Shown here: one piece after another, positions 26,479 to 34,679 of the stretch | Numbering within the stretch: the first letter of the stretch is position 1 | Layout of the letters: each line of letters opens with the position of its first letter | NCBI RefSeq assembly: GCF_017497975.1 | Contig: NZ_JAGDEL010000003.1 | Span: 310,001-374,000 of the forward strand | Direction: 5' to 3' | DNA length: 64,000 nucleotides | DNA from: Metabacillus bambusae | GTDB lineage: Bacteria > Bacillota > Bacilli > Bacillales > Bacillaceae | The notes under the pieces: generated by a model | What the model was told of the DNA's origin: nothing | Databases searched by the model: none | Seen by the model: the letters and a program-made list of their open reading frames with translations, nothing else | Made by a program: the position numbers and the translations under genes

Positions 26479-27011
26479 TCATGAAACCCAGTCTCAGAAG
26501 GTTCGCATTATTGGTGCATATTACTTCCACAGTCGGCTGGATAGGTGCCGTTGCTGTCTTCCTAGCTCTTGCTATTGCTGGTCTAACCAGCCAAGATGAT
26601 CAGATGGTGCGTGCCTCCTATCTCTCGATGGAGCTGACAGCCAAGTTTGTCATCGTTCCGTTAAGTCTGGTCTCATTGCTAAGTGGACTTGTCCAATCAT
26701 TTGGAACTAAATGGGGCTTATTCCGTCATTATTGGGTTTTAGTAAAATTCCTGCTAACTCTCCTTTCCACCATCGTCTTGCTTTTACAACTGGAGCCAAT
26801 AAGTTATATTTCGGGTATAGCTGCAGAGACGACATTATCCAATGTCAATTTACGAGACACAAGACTTTCCCTCGTTCTCCACGCTAGTGGTGGTCTCCTG
26901 GTGTTACTTGTGGTTACAACTCTTTCTGTGTACAAACCTAGAGGCATGACACGCTATGGGTGGCGTAAGCAAAATAAACAAAAAACTGAGTTACAGCCGC
27001 AGAGACAGTAA
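26475..27011 (+). CDS. Integral membrane protein, four helices (DUF2269-like)
   Basis: 178 aa with four hydrophobic segments: LLVHITSTVGWIGAVAVFLA, VIVPLSLVSLLSGLVQSFG, WVLVKFLLTLLSTIVLLLQL and VLHASGGLLVLLVVTTLSVY. The conserved H in LLVHITSTVGWIGA and in LVLHASGG resemble haem or copper ligands in CopD-like and DUF2269 proteins, which is suggestive only. It is coupled by ATGA overlap to the small membrane protein. Confidence 0.75.
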   Translation: MIMKPSLRRFALLVHITSTVGWIGAVAVFLALAIAGLTSQDDQMVRASYLSMELTAKFVIVPLSLVSLLSGLVQSFGTKWGLFRHYWVLVKFLLTLLSTIVLLLQLEPISYISGIAAETTLSNVNLRDTRLSLVLHASGGLLVLLVVTTLSVYKPRGMTRYGWRKQNKQKTELQPQRQ

Positions 27012-27022
27012 CTCAGTTTTTT
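26981..27022 (+). terminator. Terminator of the two-component / membrane protein cluster
   Basis: AAAAACTGAGTTAC pairs with GTAACTCAGTTTTT and a T-run follows. The stem overlaps the last codons of the membrane protein. Confidence 0.85.
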
Positions 27023-27047
27023 GTAATATATAAATATTTTACTATCA

Positions 27048-27080
27048 ATGCTTTACTTCTTAAGGAGTAGAGCATTTTTC
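27048..27080. terminator. Second hairpin after the membrane protein gene
   Basis: ATGCTTTACTTCT faces AGGAGTAGAGCAT with two mismatches, followed by TTTTT. It is either a back-up terminator or part of the leader of the next small gene. Confidence 0.45.
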
Positions 27081-27261
27081 TTAATGTATTAAAAGGGTAA
27101 GTTAATGGAAAGTGTATTTCTCATATTTTTAATATATTACCATACTTACTTGTATTAGGTAGTTCAGTCGAATGGATATAGCCTTATATTTTTACCTAAA
27201 AAGAAACATACTTAATGGTAAAGTGGAAAATGATAATGGTAATTTATAAGGAGGTTAAATA

Positions 27262-27408
27262 ATGAAAGTTAATGGTGATCAAATTAGTGAAGGGTTAAAT
27301 CAAATATTAGAAATACTTAATGCAAAAGGAGACACAGGGGAATTAAATAATATAGTAGAAAGGTCCAACAACGATTTCAATAAGTCCAAAAGTGATACTA
27401 AATCTTAA
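27262..27408 (+). CDS. Small hydrophilic protein (48 aa)
   Basis: ATG at 27262 after AAGGAGG with a 7-nt spacing, ending at TAA 27408. The product starts MKVNGDQISEGLNQILEILN and ends rich in Asn, Ser and Lys, with an amphipathic N-terminal helix. The strong ribosome binding site, its own hairpin terminator (27500-27541) and isolated position support a real gene. I do not recognise it. Confidence 0.5.
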   Translation: MKVNGDQISEGLNQILEILNAKGDTGELNNIVERSNNDFNKSKSDTKS

Positions 27409-27499
27409 ATCAATGAACAACGTGAAATTCGACGATGGAGAATGTGTCAATGTAGTCAAAACTTTGTTTGAATACTTTTTTTTTGAGGTACTTTAATTT

Positions 27500-27541
27500 A
27501 AAAGGGAAAAGAGCTTATCTATTTTTGATAAGCCCTTTTTA
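27500..27541. terminator. Terminator between the 48-aa gene and ydhK
   Basis: GCTTATC and GATAAGC form the stem with GGG/CCC extension partly paired. Runs of A and T on the two sides would let it work on both strands for the convergent genes. Confidence 0.75.
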
Positions 27542-27561
27542 GATTTTCTATTAATTTACAT

Positions 27562-28146
27562 TTATTTAGTTGACAGTTCACTTTCTGTTACCCATTTGTG
27601 ATTTTTAACTTCTTCTCCTCCGTTTGTCGGAGTGTAATCGACCATATACACAGTTGTTGCTTCAGCTGAATCAATTTCAGCTGTTGCACCTTTCATCCCT
27701 TCCATATGATCTGCATTTATAATAGCTTCTGTTCCTGGCTTGAATGTTTCATCCCCAGCATCTTCAATTTCCTCGTGAATAACCCATTTATGATTTTCTA
27801 CTCTTTCTCCACCAGTTGTTGGGGTATAGGAAACAACATATGCTGTAGTTTCATAGGCTCCTACAATTGTTGCTTCAGCACCCTTCATCCCTTCCATATG
27901 GTCTGTTTCAAGGATAGCTTGACTTCCGACTTTATAGGTAGGATTTTCTGCCTCTTTCAAACTTTCTGGAACTTCGTCTGAGCCAGAATGGTTCATTTTA
28001 GAATGGTCTATTTCCATACTTTCTTCAGAATTTGAATTCATGTCATTGTTTTTATCAGGTTCATTTTCCTCACTATCACTTGCACACGCTGATAACGCTA
28101 ATGCTAAAATCATTGAAACAATTCCCATTCCAATTTTTTTAATCAT
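27562..28146 (-). CDS. ydhK: YdhK-family lipoprotein with two DUF1541 domains
   Basis: 194 aa. Signal peptide with lipobox SACA (LALALSACASDSEEN). A His/Met-rich spacer (SMEIDHSKMNHSG) is followed by two near-identical DUF1541 repeats, each containing DHMEGMKGA and GGE(R/E)V(E/K)NHKWV. The Met and His content suggests metal binding at the cell surface, and the gene sits in a copper-linked island, but the family's function is not established. Its upstream region carries 11-bp direct repeats. Confidence 0.9.
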   Translation of the reverse strand: MIKKIGMGIVSMILALALSACASDSEENEPDKNNDMNSNSEESMEIDHSKMNHSGSDEVPESLKEAENPTYKVGSQAILETDHMEGMKGAEATIVGAYETTAYVVSYTPTTGGERVENHKWVIHEEIEDAGDETFKPGTEAIINADHMEGMKGATAEIDSAEATTVYMVDYTPTNGGEEVKNHKWVTESELSTK

Positions 28147-28222
28147 TTTATCCTCCTATCTACTTATAAAAAAACATTTTTAACTAATTAGTTACTCTTT
28201 TACATGCTTCTTTAAAGTTAAC

Positions 28223-28272
28223 ATACCCTTTTCTATCGCTTCTAATGGGTATAACAAAAGATTAACAAAAGA
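28223..28272. promoter_or_regulatory. Candidate regulator sites upstream of ydhK
   Basis: TAACAAAAGA is repeated at 28252-28261 and 28263-28272, an 11-bp period as bound by OmpR-family regulators. ATACCC at 28223 and GGGTAT at 28247 form a wide dyad. Both are about 75-125 bp upstream of the start. The remaining sequence up to 28459 shows no gene. Confidence 0.35.
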
Positions 28273-28459
28273 ATTTGCAGAAAATATGCATATTATCTTT
28301 TTTAAGTTTCTAAATTTTACAAGTTCCTAATACAAAAAGATTCACTGTTCCTTATTTAATAACAATAAGCCCCTCTTAGTATAGAGATTTTGTTGTTAAT
28401 ACTCTTTACAACTTAATTTTTTGAAGGTGTAGCATTTAAAGGATAAAAAATTATTTAAT

Positions 28460-29191
28460 TTATAACCAATAGGTTATTGAATCAAGTATTCCTACAAGGA
28501 TCATGAAGACACCTGCAATTCTTTGAATAACTAAACCTAGCTTTCTACCTTTTTTCATTAAGACCCCACTTCCTCCTAGGTACCAAATAAGAAAAATCGT
28601 TACGAGTAATGGAAGAACTGTTCCTAAAGCAAACAAGGTTGGTAGAATAAATCCATATGTGCTGGATAAAACGACTGGCATTAAGGATACAAAATATAAA
28701 ACAAACATTGTTGGGCAGAAAGCGAGAGAAAAACTAAGCCCAAGTAGAAAAGAACCAATAGGATTTTCTGGCTTATCATTCTTTGTCAGATTAAATAATT
28801 TGAAAGACCATTTTGGTTTGATTAATCCAAGCATAACTGAGCCCACTACAATTAATATGAGACCCATCAATTTACGCATCCACGGAAAATAGATAGTGAA
28901 ATATCCTTCAATTTCTCTTCCCAACACCCATATTAATAATCCTAATAAAGTAAAAGCAACGACCTTACCAAAAATAAAACTAAATACATCTTTCCAAACA
29001 ATTTCCCTTTGGAGTGAACGATTACCATACAGTGTTATTGCACTAATATTCCCTACAAATTGACAAGGTGCAAGAGCCCCTACTATTCCCAAAACAAACG
29101 CAAATGCGATTGGAAATCCTTCTAAGGTATTTGCCATATTAAAAAATGGTTGACTTAACCATGAGCTTAATTTACTAAAGAAAATATACAC
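28460..29191 (-). CDS. CcdA/DsbD-like six-helix membrane protein
   Basis: 243 aa with six hydrophobic segments. The two conserved half-motifs are GALAPCQFVGNISAITLYG and SLAFCPTMFVLYFV, which place one cysteine in each repeat as in CcdA, the membrane thiol electron carrier; similar proteins are also annotated as TauE/SafE or UreH-like. It may shuttle electrons to extracellular thiols or move a metal. GC-poor, monocistronic, adjacent to ydhK. Confidence 0.8.
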   Translation of the reverse strand: MYIFFSKLSSWLSQPFFNMANTLEGFPIAFAFVLGIVGALAPCQFVGNISAITLYGNRSLQREIVWKDVFSFIFGKVVAFTLLGLLIWVLGREIEGYFTIYFPWMRKLMGLILIVVGSVMLGLIKPKWSFKLFNLTKNDKPENPIGSFLLGLSFSLAFCPTMFVLYFVSLMPVVLSSTYGFILPTLFALGTVLPLLVTIFLIWYLGGSGVLMKKGRKLGLVIQRIAGVFMILVGILDSITYWL

Positions 29192-29317
29192 ATTGGACCT
29201 CCCTAATTGTGTTTATTGACTATAGATTATTATATAATTGTGCAGAAATTATGTAGGATCAATGGCTATATAAACTCTTCGGTTATTAATATATGGTTGT
29301 CTTTATTGTATAAACAT

Positions 29318-29346
29318 AAAGGGACTTCCGAAATAGAAAGTCCCTT
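29318..29346. terminator. Terminator-like hairpin
   Basis: AAGGGACTT and AAGTCCCTT form a 9-bp stem with an 11-nt loop between the repeat element and the CcdA-like gene. It could stop transcription coming from the spoIIP side. Confidence 0.65.
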
Positions 29347-29380
29347 ATACTTATAAAAGTCTAATTTAATAAATGTTCTT

Positions 29381-29611
29381 TATAAAAGGCTGTTTTCGCA
29401 AACTTTGTTGCTATTTACCAAGTAATGCGGTGTGGTTGATTGCAGCGAGAGTTGCTCGCTTTCCGCGAGGCGGACGGTGAGCCTCCTCGGCGTAAAACGC
29501 CTGCATGAGTCTCACCTGTCCGCTGCTCCCGCAGGAGTCTCGCAATCCGTTCCAATCAACCTGAAATAATTTTTGTTTTAAAAGCAACAATCTCTTAGAA
29601 AAGAGCCTTAT
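29381..29611. repeat. Intergenic repeat element, full copy (about 230 bp)
   Basis: The element begins AGGCTGTTTTCGCAAACTTT and ends AACAATCTCTTAGAAAAGAG before CCT; its ends are flanked by inverted TATAA/TTATA. A GC-rich core (29446-29550: TTTCCGCGAGGCGGACGGTG onward) has several nested inverted repeats. The same ends recur at 32142-32260 with the core deleted. From memory, very similar sequences are scattered through Bacillaceae genomes. Confidence 0.75.
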
Positions 29612-29753
29612 AAAAATATCCGATTGTAAATATTAAACCTGTAACAAACAAAGATAAAGTAAATATCGGAATACCTGTTAGATAACTTGATGTTAAGGTT
29701 GTAATGAAAGTGAATAATAACCATTTTAATGATGTTGGTAAGTTACTAACCAT
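29595..29753 (-). CDS. Possible small membrane protein coupled to spoIIP (52 aa)
   Basis: ATG 29753 overlaps the end of the spoIIP gene and follows GAGGT by 8 nt. The product is hydrophobic (WLLFTFITTLTSSYLTGIPI, then FTLSLFVTGLIFTIGYFYKA). Its final codons lie inside the repeat element, so the natural C-terminus may have been replaced when the element inserted. Real but altered gene, or chance; no homologue recognised. Confidence 0.4.
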   Translation of the reverse strand: MVSNLPTSLKWLLFTFITTLTSSYLTGIPIFTLSLFVTGLIFTIGYFYKALF

Positions 29754-30978
29754 TTCCGTTTACCTCTTTTGCTTCGCTTGAATTCCAATAATAATCTGCA
29801 AAAACATCTGTAAATGCATCAACTGTTCTGTAAAGTTCATCCAGATTATTATCAACACCACCTATTTCAACTAACATCGCCTTATTTGAAATATCCTGAT
29901 TATAGACACCATTTCCTTCACTTTTCGTTTTAAGAAATACTCCCCTGCTAATGCCAGGGTACTTTTTCTCTAATTCATTATGCAATTGTTTTGCTGTTTC
30001 AAGATTTTCTAAATAGTTTTTGTGTTCTTTTCCTACTACAAAGTATAGTCTCGCATAGTCTTTTCCGTTAATTTTTTTGGTTGTAATGCTTCTTCGAGCA
30101 GAATCACGATGTATATCAATAAAATAAGTTAAATCATTCTTTTTATTAGAAATAGCTTCTTGAACTATATCCCCAGAAACTGTATACGCTTTAGTAGACC
30201 TTAAACCTTTTTCGTGTAAGGTTTGAGTCATATTTGTTGTGTCATGAACTACGCCAATTCCTTTATTTATTAAATTTTCACTCATCTTTTGTCCCAGACC
30301 TATTACATTTGCCCTTGCGTCATTACTTGTTGCTTCATCTGGAATGTTAGCGTCTTTTAGCAAAGGGAGAAAAGATTCCCAACTGTGTGTTTGATATATA
30401 TATACTGTTTTGTTCTTTGGAGGGTTTACTTGAACAACTTCATTATCTGTTGAATTATCTTCTCTTTCTTTTAATTTCTCCTCAGCTACTTTTCGTTCTT
30501 GTAACAAGACCTCAGTTGGTGGTGCAGATTCATGAGGAAGAGTCGTTAAGTCTGTACCCTCTCCAGCAACTACAATTTCAGTATCATAATTCCTTAAACC
30601 TGGTAATTCGTTACCCAAAAATGTTCGAGCATCTGTCGGTTTAACATTTGTCGCTATTTGAATAGCTAATTTAGATGTATCAGATAAAGTGATTATTTCT
30701 TCCTCATCTTTTTGATAAAAATAATGATTTTCTGCTCTAAGGAAATGGGCAAAAACATCTTTACTACTTAAGTTAACAATAGTGTTTTGTATAAAATTGG
30801 AATTCACCTTCAGATTAGTGATGAGTATAGTACCAATTAATAAGTAAATGATAACAATTCCTAATAACGTGAAGAATAGAAATCTTGGTGGATCTTTTTG
30901 TCTTTTCAGTTTTGGACAACCCCCTTTTTCACATACTATGAAAAAGTAAGAGGGGGTATGGCTATAAAAATATTTCAT
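29746..30978 (-). CDS. spoIIP: Stage II sporulation protein P (SpoIIP), first paralogue
   Basis: About 390-410 aa. One N-terminal membrane helix (FLFFTLLGIVIIYLLIGTIL), then the amidase/endopeptidase domain with catalytic-site motifs VYIYQTHSWESFLPLL, YFIDIHRDSARRS and AMLVEIGGVDNN. SpoIIP degrades septal peptidoglycan with SpoIID during engulfment. The annotated ATG (30978) has a weak ribosome binding site; a CTG start near 30906 after GGGGG is an alternative. A second SpoIIP-like gene follows upstream in tandem. In B. subtilis spoIIP is next to gpr, which is not seen here, so these may be accessory copies. Confidence 0.9.
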   Translation of the reverse strand: MKYFYSHTPSYFFIVCEKGGCPKLKRQKDPPRFLFFTLLGIVIIYLLIGTILITNLKVNSNFIQNTIVNLSSKDVFAHFLRAENHYFYQKDEEEIITLSDTSKLAIQIATNVKPTDARTFLGNELPGLRNYDTEIVVAGEGTDLTTLPHESAPPTEVLLQERKVAEEKLKEREDNSTDNEVVQVNPPKNKTVYIYQTHSWESFLPLLKDANIPDEATSNDARANVIGLGQKMSENLINKGIGVVHDTTNMTQTLHEKGLRSTKAYTVSGDIVQEAISNKKNDLTYFIDIHRDSARRSITTKKINGKDYARLYFVVGKEHKNYLENLETAKQLHNELEKKYPGISRGVFLKTKSEGNGVYNQDISNKAMLVEIGGVDNNLDELYRTVDAFTDVFADYYWNSSEAKEVNGNG

Positions 30979-31038
30979 TTATTACAAAAAAACTTACAGT
31001 AATGATTAATATATATACTGTAAGTTTTCTTATTCAAG

Positions 31039-32037
31039 TTAATGTTTATTTTCCCAATAATATTGACTTATGACATTTCCCAAAACGTCAGCAGAACGAT
31101 AAAGTTCTTCTAAATTGTTTTCTACCCCACCAATTTCAATGATTACACTACTAGGTAATAAATCCTGATTATAAACACCATTACCTTGTTTATTATCTTT
31201 AATTATGATCCCTCTAGAAAGTCCCGGATAATTTTTTTCAATTATCTCATTAATACCATTAGTGAAATTTAAGTTATCCTTATAATTTTCATGTGCACTT
31301 CCGATGACAAAAGATATCTTTGCAAATGATTCTCCGTTAATATTTATTGTTGTTAAACTTCTTGGTAATGCATCGCGATGAATATCAAATGTCATTTCTA
31401 GATCTGGATTTATTCGTTTTTCATTTATTACAACTTCTCTAGACATTTGATAAGAACTGCCAAATTTTAAATTTCGTTCATTAAGCATTGTTACTATATC
31501 CACGTTACTTACTCTATTCCAGATGCCATTACTCTTTAAGGTATTTCCTAAGCGTTCACCTATTAATGCTACATTTAGCTCTGAATGGTATGCTTTCTCA
31601 GGAGTTGTTCCATTTTTAAAATAAGGTAAGAAGGATTCGCGATTATGAGAAAAGTAAATAAAAGCTACTTTACGACCAAACGTGCTATGAAACTTTTCTT
31701 TACCTATATTAGGCACTTTTATTTTATTTCTATCAAATGCATCAATTTTTCTTCGGTCAAGTACCGCGTCCTTTTGCAGTGCTGCTTTATCTGGATTTAT
31801 TTCCTTTGTAGCTATCTCTTCTGAAGCAATTTCTGCTTTTGAGGTCTTATTATCTGAAATGGATTTCGTTAAACCTTTAATGTCCTTTTCGTGATTGTTA
31901 TAATATATAACCTGTTTATTTGTTATTTCATTAGGCATTTTTTCTTGGAGATAAATAATAAGCATTATTAGACTAATAAACAATGTAATTGAAGTTACTA
32001 ATAATATTCTTAAAGTTTTTCTGCTAAAAGATTTCAC
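31039..32037 (-). CDS. SpoIIP-like protein, second paralogue
   Basis: 332 aa, GTG start after GAGGGAA. N-terminal membrane helix (ILLVTSITLFISLIMLIIYL), then FIYFSHNRESFLPYF, TFDIHRDALPRS and SVIIEIGGVENNLEEL, so the catalytic residues of SpoIIP are kept. It is shorter than the first copy by about 70 residues, mainly in the linker. The two are separated by 60 bp and may be co-transcribed. Family is clear; whether it works in sporulation or another cell-wall step is open. Confidence 0.88.
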   Translation of the reverse strand: MKSFSRKTLRILLVTSITLFISLIMLIIYLQEKMPNEITNKQVIYYNNHEKDIKGLTKSISDNKTSKAEIASEEIATKEINPDKAALQKDAVLDRRKIDAFDRNKIKVPNIGKEKFHSTFGRKVAFIYFSHNRESFLPYFKNGTTPEKAYHSELNVALIGERLGNTLKSNGIWNRVSNVDIVTMLNERNLKFGSSYQMSREVVINEKRINPDLEMTFDIHRDALPRSLTTININGESFAKISFVIGSAHENYKDNLNFTNGINEIIEKNYPGLSRGIIIKDNKQGNGVYNQDLLPSSVIIEIGGVENNLEELYRSADVLGNVISQYYWENKH

Positions 32038-32141
32038 TCTATTCCCTCATGTAATATTATTTTCTTGTCATTATAATTATCGGATTCTTTTGAAATTTAT
32101 TAATAACTGTTCCTGCATTCTTTTATTTATATTATAAAAAT

Positions 32142-32260
32142 AGGCTGTTTTCGCAAACTTTGTTGCTATTAAACAAGTAAAGCGGTGTGGATGATTTCCG
32201 CTCCAATCAACCTGAATTAGTTTTTGTTTTAAAAGCAACAATCTCTTAGAAAAAGAGCCT
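32142..32260. repeat. Second copy of the 29-kb repeat, core deleted
   Basis: Same ends as the element at 29381-29611 (AGGCTGTTTTCGCAAACTTT to CTCTTAGAAAAAGAGCCT) but the GC-rich core is replaced by a direct junction (GATGATTTCCGCTCCAATC). An apparent frame on the minus strand begins MGRVTYWFIAMVSFFIL at 32310 and then reads into the repeat, so a small membrane gene was probably cut off by it. Confidence 0.75.
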
Positions 32261-32332
32261 AAAATAAAAAAGGATACCATCGCGATAAACCAATAGGTAA
32301 CCCTTCCCATATTGTACTGATTCCTTTACACG

Positions 32333-32600
32333 TCAAATAGATAAACCCTGCCCAACTGGTAAAATGATAGATTCCAAATTAGGATCATTCGCAATACGTT
32401 GATTAAAAAACAGCATTTTTTCAGACTGGAAATCAATATAGGAATTGTCATAAACCCTCCCACCTTGTAAAATATTTTCCCCAACAATCATTGCACCTGG
32501 ATTGGCTAAACGTAATGAAAAATCTAGTTAGTTCGGATAATTTTCCTTATCGTGATTTATTGGTATAATAAAAAAACGCCTAAACCCAATAATATCAAGG
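32333..32600 (-). pseudogene. O-methyltransferase remnant, copy 1
   Basis: Reading the minus strand: DKENYPN, an in-frame stop, then LRLANPGAMIVGENILQGGR, then FFNQRIANDPNLESIILPVG to a TGA at 32333. This is the C-terminal third of a SAM-dependent O-methyltransferase of the COMT/YrrM family, including the typical 'NPGA-IV-DN-L--GRV' and 'iaadp-esi-LP-G-G' blocks. The N-terminal two thirds are missing or unreadable. The sequence upstream of this piece is shared with a second remnant at 46057-46258. Confidence 0.75.
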
Positions 32601-32742
32601 ATTTAAGACGTTTCATTTATTACCATTTAGTTTGGATAAATTGTATTTCACACGGAGTTTCGACAGTATTCGATTAATTTCTTAATTAAGAAGATGTATC
32701 GATTGCTAAATTTGTTATAGCGCACCCCTCCACCTCCTCAAA

Positions 32743-32772
32743 GAAAAAGGCATCCTTCAGGGTGTCTTTTTT
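32743..32772. terminator. Terminator downstream of the spoVA remnant
   Basis: AAGGCATCC and GGGTGTCTT pair around TTCA with A- and T-runs outside, right after the spoVAE stub. Confidence 0.6.
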
Positions 32773-32782
32773 GAGCTATTCC

Positions 32783-33040
32783 TTAACCAAATGAAGCGCC
32801 AATGACAAATGCCCATAAAAAGATCATACTTCTTGGCCTTCAAATTTAATTGAAACTGCATATGCAATACAAGGGATTGTGTCATTCTGTTTAAAAGTAA
32901 GAGGTGATAGTAATACACCTGTAGCTAGCTACAACTAACAACCTTTTTAAATTCTCCATTTTTCATTCGATTGAGCAAATGGCCATAAACAGCTGAGGCA
33001 GAACATCCCGCACCACTTGTACCTGCAAGAACTTGCCTTC
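32783..33040 (-). pseudogene. spoVAD 3' end with spoVAE start (decayed)
   Basis: Minus-strand frames read AGTSGAGCSASAVYGHLLNR then, after a 2-bp slip, TGVLLSPLTFKQNDTIPCIA then YAVSIKFEGQEV and a stop. This matches the end of SpoVAD. The stop overlaps an ATG for MIFLWAFVIGASFG, the beginning of SpoVAE, which stops after 14 codons. SpoVA proteins move dipicolinic acid in spores. The locus is cut on both sides. Between it and the DUF1657 gene (33041-33318) only degenerate short frames remain. Confidence 0.75.
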
Positions 33041-33318
33041 ACGATGAATCATCTACAGTCCTTTTCTATTGCTTAGTTAGCAATAAATTGATCAATTGAC
33101 TTGCTTGTATGTACCTTTACAACATTTGTATGATCGTTAGTATTCGCAAACTAATTCGGATTTCCGCACATCCTTGAGCTAAATCCGATAATCACCATTA
33201 AAAAAAGACTAATGTTACTATCCTTCCCTTATTTTTTTAAAATCAACTAACCGTTTCTATCGAAAAAACGAAGTATAAAAAGGTTAATTTAAGTAACCAA
33301 CCTTTTGCCTTTGACTAA

Positions 33319-33525
33319 TTATTGTTGTTTGTATTGGGGTTCTTCTTGTTCGATTTGTTGAACACGTGGTTCAATGCTGTTTACAACGGATTGTGTTTGT
33401 TTAGCAGCATCTTGGTAAAGCTGCTTTGCTTGTTGATTCTCTGTACCAAGAGCAAATGTTTCAAAACTTGCCTGTGCACTTTTCAATCCTGCTAGAGCTG
33501 TCTTAACGTCATTTATTACTGTCAT
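33319..33525 (-). CDS. DUF1657 small protein (spoVA-associated)
   Basis: 68 aa, helical, starting MTVINDVKTALAGLKSAQAS and ending rich in Gln. The ATG follows AAAGGAAA. DUF1657 genes typically lie in accessory spoVA operons (with DUF421, spoVAC, spoVAD, spoVAE), as on spoVA2mob-type elements, so this is the surviving member of the decayed locus at 32.8 kb. Intact here; function unknown in the family. Confidence 0.88.
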   Translation of the reverse strand: MTVINDVKTALAGLKSAQASFETFALGTENQQAKQLYQDAAKQTQSVVNSIEPRVQQIEQEEPQYKQQ

Positions 33526-34043
33526 TTAATTTCCTTCTTTCTTTTAATTGAATAGCTTACGATTGTATTGTTTCTTTTTAGATGGTGTTTATGTAAAATT
33601 CAATATTGTGAATTACTGGGTATTAACTTTTAATACAAAATGATAATAGAAATTCTGTTCAAACAGTGGTTCAACCACTCTTCGCACTTTTTTGGACGCT
33701 CCTACCTAAATTGAGTACCTACAAGCACACCAAAAACAAGGGGTGAAATCACCCTTGTTTCAATAGTTAATTATTTGTCTATTCCTGTTACATTTAAAGA
33801 TTTAATGATTTTATTCTATATTGTTTTGCTTTTGTTTTACATTCGTTCGTATCACAACCTTTATTTAAATCGTAAATTATAGCCATATAATTATCACAAG
33901 CTAAATCTTTAGATTTTTTGGCGATATCCTCAGAAAATAACAATCAGATGTAAATATATTCACACTAATCATAAAAATGTGTTCGAAAAGAATTTTAAGA
34001 AAGCATTATCATTCGATCATGTAACAACTACGTAATGAATTAA
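33526..34043. other. Gap with a terminator and one possible tiny frame
   Basis: A hairpin (next entry) lies at 33733-33760. Between 33800 and 33945 the minus strand is open for about 48 codons with two cysteines (LACDNYMAIIYDLNKGCDTN) from a TTG, without a clear ribosome binding site. I would not call it a gene. Confidence 0.3.
33733..33760. terminator. Terminator-like hairpin
   Basis: AAACAAGGG and CCCTTGTTT pair across an 8-nt loop, with an A-rich left flank. Confidence 0.6.
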
Positions 34044-34679
34044 TTAATCATGAGCAATCCTTGACTTTTCTTTAAGCCATCTTCGATAAATGAACAAAAC
34101 TATAAGAATAAATCCTATGTAAATTACAAGAACTTGCAAAAATGTTTGAACTGAAGTAAATAATTGATTTCCTAAAAATGCGTAAACAATCATTGCAGGA
34201 ACTTGACCAATGGCAGTTGCAAAAAAATATATTTTAAATGACATAGAACTTAGCCCAGAATAAACATTGATTACCGGAGGAGGGATGATATAAATAGCCC
34301 GAGCCAATAATACAGTAGTAAAAGGACTTTGATTAATAGTATTATTCAAATTTTTAAAACCTTTAAAGCGACTCACATAGTTTTTTAATTCACAAACAAA
34401 AAAACGACGTGCAAGAAAAAAAAAGATTATTGCTGCTCCTACCGAGCCAAACCAGTTAATTATACTACCAATCCAGATCCCATATTTTGCACCCATCATT
34501 CCAGCAAATACTGAAAATGGAATAATAGGAAACACACTAATAACTATCGAAAGAAAAAATAAAAAAGGAATTTGTTCTAAATCACTGTCATTTAGCCAAT
34601 TTAATAAAAAATCTCTATAATTAAATGCAATAAGGAGGGTAATTCCATATATTATTGCAAAAATTAATCCTTTTCTCAT
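34044..34679 (-). CDS. TVP38/TMEM64 (DedA-like) membrane protein
   Basis: 211 aa with five to six hydrophobic segments and the family core IIPPPVINVYSGLSSMSFKI followed by FATAIGQVPAMIVYAFLG. The start at ATG 34679 is set by GGAGG 9 nt upstream; a TTG at 34688 is too close to it. DedA/TVP38 proteins are linked to undecaprenyl or other lipid flipping across the membrane. Single gene, not clearly linked to neighbours. Confidence 0.87.
   Translation of the reverse strand: MRKGLIFAIIYGITLLIAFNYRDFLLNWLNDSDLEQIPFLFFLSIVISVFPIIPFSVFAGMMGAKYGIWIGSIINWFGSVGAAIIFFFLARRFFVCELKNYVSRFKGFKNLNNTINQSPFTTVLLARAIYIIPPPVINVYSGLSSMSFKIYFFATAIGQVPAMIVYAFLGNQLFTSVQTFLQVLVIYIGFILIVLFIYRRWLKEKSRIAHD

Noticed and set aside
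32077-32310. Minus-strand frame of 77 codons at the second repeat copy
   Set aside because: Its first 17 residues could be a real membrane segment, but the rest is translated repeat; it is not a complete gene.
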